From assembly GCA_020722685.1 (NCBI GenBank), contig DYKH01000132.1, positions 2,811 to 14,048 of the forward strand: DNA of 11,238 nucleotides. The letters run 5' to 3'. This stretch comes from Caldithrix sp. (GTDB taxonomy: Bacteria; KSB1; UBA2214; DYKH01). The notes beneath the pieces were generated by a model. That model searched no databases. It had not been told where the DNA came from and saw only the letters and a list, made by a program, of their open reading frames with translations. Within the stretch, counting starts at the first letter, position 1. Each line of letters starts with the position of its first letter. Positions 6,906-11,238 of the stretch are shown here, piece by piece. The position numbers were made by a program, and so were the translations under genes.

Positions 6906-7748
6906 CTACACAATGTAATATACGCGGGGTTCGGTGCCGAGTTCTTCCTTCAGCCGAATCACGTTGGGTTTGTTGATGAGTTCGGTCACCAGCGAGTCGG
7001 GATCGTTGGCGTCGCCGAAATAGGTGGCGCGGCCGATGCAGGTGGTGACGCAGGCGGGCAACATGCCATTTTTGACGCGGTGCAGGCAGAAGGTGCACTT
7101 GCGCGCATTACCCACCGGAGAGTTGCGTCCCTCGCGCGCGCGGTTCTCGCCATATTCCACACTGGGGAGGCGCTCATAATCATCCGCGTTGGATTGGCCG
7201 AGGATGAAGTCGAAACCATCGGGCGTGGCTTGGGTATAGGTCTGCCCGAAGTCGAAGGTGCGCGCGCCATAAGGACAAGCCTCTATGCAGGCGCGGCAGC
7301 CAATGCACTGGTCATAATCTATCACTACGATACCTTCCTCGTTTTTATACGTGGCGGTTACGGGACAGACTTCAGTGCAAGGCGGTTCATCGCATTGCAT
7401 ACACGGACGCGGGAGGAATTTCATGCTCACGTTGGGATACGTGCCGACCTCTTCGAAGATCACGGGGCGATAGACCACCCCAGGTGGCAATTTGTTTTCA
7501 GCGATACAGGCGACGGTACAAGAGGTACAGCCCACACATTTGCGCAGGTCAATGACCATCACCCAGCGCCGTTCCGAGGCGGGCTTTTCCAGTGCGCGTT
7601 TCAATTCACGGGTCATCCGCACCAGATCGTCTTCTTTTACCAGCGGGTCATCCATGGCGAGGGGTGAAATTTCCAGCCCTTCAGCCAGCGGAGCGACCAG
7701 CCCGGCAAAAACCTCGGAAGTATACTTGTTTAGTAATTTATCCGACAT
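6906..7748 (-). CDS. ttrB: Four-cluster 4Fe-4S electron-transfer subunit, TtrB-like
   Basis: Electron-transfer subunit linking the NrfD-type anchor to the molybdoenzyme. 280 residues from the ATG at 7746-7748, preceded by AGGAG at about 8 bases; a longer reading frame with an ATG at 7808 has no comparable ribosome site. Sixteen cysteines form four ferredoxin-type clusters: 71/74/77/81, 116/119/124/128, 148/151/154/158 and 218/221/233/237, the last with the long CX2CX11CX3C spacing common in DmsB/PsrB-like proteins. A charged N-terminal extension of about 60 residues precedes the first cluster. I see no Tat or Sec signal, unlike enterobacterial TtrB, so export would have to be as a passenger of the Tat-signalled TtrA. 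First gene of the operon, ending 9 bases before ttrC. Confidence 0.93.
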   Translation of the reverse strand: MSDKLLNKYTSEVFAGLVAPLAEGLEISPLAMDDPLVKEDDLVRMTRELKRALEKPASERRWVMVIDLRKCVGCTSCTVACIAENKLPPGVVYRPVIFEEVGTYPNVSMKFLPRPCMQCDEPPCTEVCPVTATYKNEEGIVVIDYDQCIGCRACIEACPYGARTFDFGQTYTQATPDGFDFILGQSNADDYERLPSVEYGENRAREGRNSPVGNARKCTFCLHRVKNGMLPACVTTCIGRATYFGDANDPDSLVTELINKPNVIRLKEELGTEPRVYYIV

Positions 7749-7780
7749 TGGGCTTCTCCTTTTCGAAAAAACTTGGAATC

Positions 7781-7870
7781 CCCTATTAATTCCATCCCTA
7801 TTTTCCACGATTTTGAGATTCGAAGGTAGAAGGAAAATTCCGCTATTTTCCCGTGAGTTGTCAGGGAAAA
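7781..7870. promoter_or_regulatory. Cluster of GGAAAA/TTTTCC half-sites upstream of ttrB (candidate regulator binding region)
   Basis: The 183-base gap between ttrB and the response regulator gene holds a perfect inverted repeat TTTTCCC-N11-GGGAAAA (7846-7852 and 7864-7870), arm centres 18 bp apart. Further copies are TTTTCC at 7801-7806 and GGAAAA at 7832-7837. The longer word CTATTTTCC occurs at 7798-7806 and 7843-7851, and CCCTATT repeats at 7781 and 7796. This density is unlike the rest of the window and is where an activator of ttrBCA should bind. I see no convincing -35/-10 pair, which fits an activator-dependent promoter. The role is inferred. Confidence 0.5.
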
Positions 7871-7884
7871 CCCGACAAACGGGT
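7866..7884 (-). terminator. Weak possible terminator after the response regulator gene
   Basis: On the minus strand ACCCG-TTTGT-CGGGT is followed by TTT (one further T is the last base of the stem). The stem is only 5 bp and the T-run is short, so termination would be weak. It overlaps one half-site of the GGGAAAA inverted repeat. Some read-through from the regulatory genes into ttrBCA is therefore plausible. Confidence 0.3.
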
Positions 7885-7931
7885 GATTAATGTCATGAGA
7901 GAGGTTTTTTAATTTTGCTGAGCGGCAATTA

Positions 7932-8576
7932 TCATTCCCCCGAGATGATCCCCTTTTTCAAAGCAAAACGAACGAGAGCGGCGCGGTTTTTCAACCCCAG
8001 TTTTTCCATACCTCGCGCCCGGTAAGTTTCTACCGTTTTAGTGCTCAGGCTTAATTGCGCAGCAATCTCTGCCGAAGTATGCCCTAGAGCGACCAGTTTT
8101 AGGACACTTTGCTCGCGCTCACTCAAACTTTCCCAGGCATCGGGGGTGAAATCGGATTTGGGCAGCATATCCTCCAGCAGGACGCGCGTCATTGAAGGAT
8201 GAACATATATCTCACCATGTAACATGGCCTGGATGGCGGAGATCAATTCCGAATCAGCGGCTTTCTTGAGCACGTAACCCGCTGCTCCATTCTTGAGTGC
8301 AGTGCGCAGGTATTGTGGATCATCATGCATGGTCAGGATCAGGATTTTGGTCGCCGGGGCGGATTTCCGCAAAGCCGGCAGTGCATCCAGCCCACCCAGA
8401 CCGGGCATAGATAGATCGAGCAGGATCAAGTCGGGCTGAAGCTTGTCAGCCAGTTCGAGGGCTTCGAGCCCGCTGGAAGCCTCGCCGATAACATTAAGGC
8501 CGGGCTGACTTTCCAAGAGAAGCCTCAACCCGGAACGAAGAACAACATGATCATCGGCAAGTAAAATCGTGGTCAT
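7932..8576 (-). CDS. NarL/FixJ-type response regulator with LuxR-family DNA-binding domain
   Basis: DNA-binding response regulator, 214 residues. The receiver domain (1-118) has the acidic pair Asp8/Asp9, phosphoacceptor Asp54 in LILLDLSMPG, Thr81 and Lys103 in GYVLKK, so it should be phosphorylatable. A LuxR-type helix-turn-helix occupies about 148-205 (SLSEREQSVLKLVALGHTS onward, with STKTVETYRARGMEKLGL as the recognition part). It lies 58 bases downstream of the histidine kinase gene and just upstream of ttrBCA, the position of ttrR in enterobacterial ttr loci. The likely target is the half-site cluster before ttrB, and perhaps its own promoter. Function as the activator of ttrBCA is inferred from position; the domain assignment is firm. 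Confidence 0.94.
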   Translation of the reverse strand: MTTILLADDHVVLRSGLRLLLESQPGLNVIGEASSGLEALELADKLQPDLILLDLSMPGLGGLDALPALRKSAPATKILILTMHDDPQYLRTALKNGAAGYVLKKAADSELISAIQAMLHGEIYVHPSMTRVLLEDMLPKSDFTPDAWESLSEREQSVLKLVALGHTSAEIAAQLSLSTKTVETYRARGMEKLGLKNRAALVRFALKKGIISGE

Positions 8577-8634
8577 CTTTCCACTTTACGCATCAACTAT
8601 TACAAATCATTTTTCATGCTCATCGTATGGTAAA

Positions 8635-10053
8635 TCACCACAGCGGAATCTGAACATGAACGCACGTGCCCGCTCCGGGCCGACTCTCTACCGTCAAGCG
8701 GCCGCCAAGAAGCTCGGCACGTTCCCGCATTCCCTCCAGACCCAGATGACGGTTACCAGTTAAACGATCTGGTTCGAACCCTTGCCCATCATCTTCGACC
8801 AACACGATGACATCCCCGCCACGTTGCTCAATCAGCACCGAGACCGAATTGGCGTGGGCGTGGCGGGCTACGTTGGTGAGCGACTCTTGTACAATGCGAT
8901 AGATGACCGTTTCGATCTCACCCGGTAAGCGTTCCTCGCTGATATGGATAAAAAGGTCCAGAGGAGTCTTGTGAAGCGTTTGCCATTCACGAGTAAGTTG
9001 GTCCAGCGCGGCCGGCAATCCGAGGTCATCGAGAATACGCGGACGCAGATGCACCGAGATGTCGTGAACTACTTCTAGTGTTTGTGCGGCAACTTGCCGT
9101 AAAACCTCGGCTTGCTGCTTGAGATAGTCGTCCTGACTGATGGTTTGCAGGTTTTTCAATCCCAACATTAGTGAGGTCAGGTTTTGGGAGGTCGAATCGT
9201 GTAATTCACGGGAAATGCGGCTGCGCTCCTCTTCCTGGGTGACAATTACTTTTTCCAGCAACTGGCGGCGCAGTTGTTCGCGTTCTCGCCGGATTTCATC
9301 CATGCGAGCCAGTTCGATGGTCATGGAGTTAAACGCTTCTGCTAAGTCACCAATTTCGTCATTTGCCCAGCGCGACAAGCGTTTCGAAAAATCACCTAGC
9401 GCCACAGATCGGGAGGCTTCCACCAGTTCCCGCAATGGACGAGTCAGCACAAAGGTCAAGATGGTGACTCCCAGAACACCTATTGCCGAGACCAGCACAA
9501 TCATCAGAAGAATTTGGCCGCTCACAGTGGCAATTGTGGCTCGTAAACCCGTATCTGACAATCCTACTCTTAACATCCCAGCCTGACCATTGAAAATCGG
9601 CACGGCAGTATCCCATACCAAGCCATCCTCGCCCTGGATGATGATCGTATGGCTGTGATCATATTCAGAAAGCCGATTTGCACTCAAAAGCGCTAAAGGA
9701 AAACCGCTGCCAAAAGTGTGCACCAACACCCGACCGTATTTATCTACGATGAATGCGTAGCGTAGTGTGGGATTGTTGGCTTGGGTATCCTCCAATAATT
9801 TTTGCAGCGCAACCAGATCGTTGAGCAAGATGGGATCAGTGGCGCGGGCAGCTAAGTCGCTGGCGATGGTTACGCTTTGGTTCTCTAACTGCAACTGCAG
9901 TGTGCGGGTGAGCGAGGCTCGCACCTGCCAGAGAATGCCGATGCCTAGCAGAAGCACAAGGCCAAGCGCCATGCCCATCATTTTGACGCGCACACTGACA
10001 GCAGAGATCAACCACCACAACTTGCGCCCGAGAGCAGCGAGGGAGTTTTTCAT
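8635..10053 (-). CDS. Membrane sensor histidine kinase, HisKA_3 (NarX/DesK-like) type
   Basis: 472 residues. TM1 is about 24-43 and TM2 about 178-203, enclosing an extracytoplasmic domain of some 130 residues (45-177) that looks like a single PAS/Cache-type fold (YAFIVDKYGRVLVHT near 99-113). A HAMP linker (about 204-255) and a short coiled coil follow. The dimerisation box RISRELHDSTSQNL carries His285. The ATPase domain has the N-box QESLTNVARHAH (389-400) and glycine motifs DDGQGF (421-426) and GLEGMRERA (438-446). All catalytic landmarks are present. The start codon overlaps the stop of the binding-protein gene as ATGA and has no Shine-Dalgarno of its own, so its translation is coupled to that gene. 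In enterobacterial TtrS the PhnD-like sensor is fused to the kinase; here it is a separate protein. The signal is not identifiable from sequence. Confidence 0.94.
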   Translation of the reverse strand: MKNSLAALGRKLWWLISAVSVRVKMMGMALGLVLLLGIGILWQVRASLTRTLQLQLENQSVTIASDLAARATDPILLNDLVALQKLLEDTQANNPTLRYAFIVDKYGRVLVHTFGSGFPLALLSANRLSEYDHSHTIIIQGEDGLVWDTAVPIFNGQAGMLRVGLSDTGLRATIATVSGQILLMIVLVSAIGVLGVTILTFVLTRPLRELVEASRSVALGDFSKRLSRWANDEIGDLAEAFNSMTIELARMDEIRREREQLRRQLLEKVIVTQEEERSRISRELHDSTSQNLTSLMLGLKNLQTISQDDYLKQQAEVLRQVAAQTLEVVHDISVHLRPRILDDLGLPAALDQLTREWQTLHKTPLDLFIHISEERLPGEIETVIYRIVQESLTNVARHAHANSVSVLIEQRGGDVIVLVEDDGQGFEPDRLTGNRHLGLEGMRERAELLGGRLTVESRPGAGTCVHVQIPLW

Positions 10054-10967
10054 GGTAGGTCAGGGAGGAAAACCTCCTGCATCAAGGAGCGCGCATTGGC
10101 GTATGCCTTGTCCTCGATAAAGATGAATCTGTCTATGCCAATCTCATCCAGCGCGGCTCGCCCCAGTGGATCTCCATCCATCTCCAGCAACAGAGATTGC
10201 AATTCGGCTTTAATCTGCGGGCGGAGGTTTGGGTTAACGACCACTGGCGGAATGCCGAAGGGAGGAGAGCGCATAATCACTTTGACCTTCTGAGCCAGAG
10301 TTGGGTCGCGTCTCAATGCAAATTCATAAACCATACTATCCACGCTGGCGCCATCTGCCAGACCGCTGGCGACTGCGTAAATTGCTTTATCGTGGCTGTA
10401 GGTATAAAAAGTGCGGCTAAAAAATTCTTCTGGTGTCTTGCCCAATGATTGGACCAGCGCGGTGGGGTAGACGCGTCCGGTGAGCGAGATTGGGTCGGTG
10501 AAAGCGAAAACCTGACCTGCCAAATCGGCAATCTGGTTGACTTTTTTGTCCATCGAGACGATCAAATAAGCATAATACTCTGTTGCGCCGTTCACTTGAG
10601 GGGCAGCCAGCAATTCCAAGTTGAAATCATCATGCCCTACTATATAGGCGCTGGTGCAGACAAAAGCCAGATCCACGTCACCGCGTTCGATTAAGTCATT
10701 GACTTCCAAGTAGGTACGACGCTGGATCAGTTCGACCGGGCGATTCAATTTTTCCCCCAAGTATTCCAGAAGGGAAGTGTATGATTCCACTGTCCCGCGG
10801 GGAGAGATGATTGATGCCACAGCCACGCGCAGCGGGACTTGGTCTAGAGCAGGCGTGGGCAGGGGAGCGAGGTCGTTGAGGGCGATTGTCACATCGGGTT
10901 GTATGCCTGATGAACAGGCAGTGAGCAGGAAAATCAGCAGGAAGACAAGTCGGGAAGGTATGGACAT
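10050..10967 (-). CDS. PhnD-like periplasmic-binding lipoprotein, probable sensory partner of the kinase
   Basis: Phosphate/phosphonate-binding-like protein (PhnD superfamily), 305 residues from the ATG at 10965-10967. A lipoprotein signal peptide ends in LLTAC with lipidated Cys18, followed by a proline-rich linker (to about 45) and the binding fold beginning LRVAVASIISPRGTVESY. Motifs of the superfamily include GDVDLAFVCTSAYIVG, ITDLAG-like QIADLAGQVFAFTDP and GLADGASVDSMVYEF. No transporter permease or ATPase is nearby, and the stop overlaps the kinase start, so a sensory rather than transport role is likely, as with AioX, ArxX/ArrT-type proteins and the TtrS sensor domain. Cys104 is the only cysteine in the mature protein besides the lipidated one. 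The start is favoured over the ATG at 11034-11036, which lies upstream of the predicted promoter; a TAGGAT ribosome site precedes the chosen ATG. The ligand is unknown. Confidence 0.9.
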   Translation of the reverse strand: MSIPSRLVFLLIFLLTACSSGIQPDVTIALNDLAPLPTPALDQVPLRVAVASIISPRGTVESYTSLLEYLGEKLNRPVELIQRRTYLEVNDLIERGDVDLAFVCTSAYIVGHDDFNLELLAAPQVNGATEYYAYLIVSMDKKVNQIADLAGQVFAFTDPISLTGRVYPTALVQSLGKTPEEFFSRTFYTYSHDKAIYAVASGLADGASVDSMVYEFALRRDPTLAQKVKVIMRSPPFGIPPVVVNPNLRPQIKAELQSLLLEMDGDPLGRAALDEIGIDRFIFIEDKAYANARSLMQEVFLPDLP

Positions 10968-10991
10968 ACAAGCTAATCCTATCTGTGTTAT

Positions 10992-11020
10992 ATGATAGTC
11001 CCTCTTACGGAAAATGTAAA
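10992..11020 (-). promoter_or_regulatory. Sigma-70-like promoter of the sensor/regulator genes
   Basis: On the minus strand TTTACA (11020-11015) and TATCAT (10997-10992) each match the consensus at five of six positions with the ideal 17-bp spacer. Transcription would start near 10985, giving a leader of about 20 bases with a TAGGAT ribosome site before the lipoprotein ATG at 10967. No operator-like palindrome is obvious around it, so low constitutive expression of the sensory genes is plausible. Confidence 0.68.
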
Positions 11021-11092
11021 TCCTCGATCTCAGCAATTCTCAATTACCTGGAAATCGTTCGGCGGGCTAGAAGCCTTGCGTCAGTCCAAAAA

Positions 11093-11222
11093 AGCCCTTC
11101 GGGCTGCCCAGTCAGTCGGCTTTAGCCGACTTCCATGAACTAAGGCAGGGATTTATCCCGCCGAATTTAATCAGCCAACAAGCTGGTTGAACGGTTATTT
11201 CGTAACGCGGCATTCATGCCGC
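11093..11222. repeat. Chain of small palindromes at the right end
   Basis: The 200 bases beyond the sensory operon hold no gene that I can support but a run of short palindromes: AGCCC-TTC-GGGCT (11093-11105), AGTCGGCT-TT-AGCCGACT (11114-11131), GGC(A)GGGAT-TT-ATCCCGCC (11144-11162, one bulge), a weaker CAAC-N6-GTTG (11176-11189) and GCGGCAT-TC-ATGCCGC (11207-11222). Loops are two to three bases in the strong ones. This looks like a dispersed intergenic repeat of palindromic modules, different in sequence from the left-end repeats but similar in build. It may continue past the window edge. It might form cruciforms or act as a bidirectional transcript end; neither role is shown. Confidence 0.72.
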
Positions 11223-11238
11223 AACCAAACGGCGACAT

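Noticed and set aside
7749..7931. Sigma-54 promoter upstream of ttrB
   Set aside because: No GG-N10-GC pair in the right form was seen and the regulator is NarL-type, which does not work with sigma-54.
8577..8634. Separate promoter for the response regulator gene
   Set aside because: The 58-base gap holds no convincing -35/-10 pair; co-transcription with the kinase is simpler.

Overview
The window carries ten genes, all on the minus strand, so transcription runs from high to low coordinates. They form three blocks. No rRNA, tRNA, CRISPR array or transposase was seen. The intergenic DNA contains dispersed small hairpin repeats (paired CAAATC/GATTTG and CAAGTC/GACTTG stems at the left, a chain of palindromes at the right). 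These repeats and the flavour of the proteins resemble genomes of Chloroflexota, Anaerolineae in particular. That is an impression from sequence, not a proven placement. The physiology implied is an anaerobically respiring bacterium that meets arsenic.

Block 1 (about 11,020 to 7,932) is a regulatory module: a PhnD-like substrate-binding lipoprotein, a HisKA_3-type histidine kinase overlapping it by ATGA, and a NarL/FixJ-type response regulator. A good sigma-70-like promoter (TTTACA-17-TATCAT) precedes the lipoprotein gene. Block 2 (7,748 to 2,531) is a tightly packed three-gene operon for a membrane-bound molybdoenzyme: a four-cluster Fe-S subunit, an NrfD-type membrane subunit and a Tat-exported, 1077-residue catalytic subunit. 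The B-C-A order, the size of the catalytic subunit and many local motifs match tetrathionate reductase TtrBCA. A perfect 11-bp-stem terminator closes it. Between blocks 1 and 2 lies a 183-bp region with repeated GGAAAA/TTTTCC half-sites that could be the response regulator's targets.

Block 3 (2,380 to 113) is an arsenic-resistance operon, arsR-arsD-arsA-arsC. It is driven by a perfect consensus promoter (TTGACA-16-TATAAT) that should produce a leaderless arsR mRNA, overlapped by a 12-6-12 inverted repeat that is an obvious ArsR operator. The arsenite permease gene (arsB or acr3), which normally sits with arsA, is not in the window.

Working model: the lipoprotein senses an oxyanion in the periplasm or outside the membrane, the kinase and regulator switch on ttrBCA, and the enzyme passes electrons from quinol through NrfD-type and Fe-S subunits to the oxyanion. 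The close association with ars genes raises the question whether the substrate is tetrathionate, arsenate or another oxyanion such as selenate. Sequence alone does not settle this.
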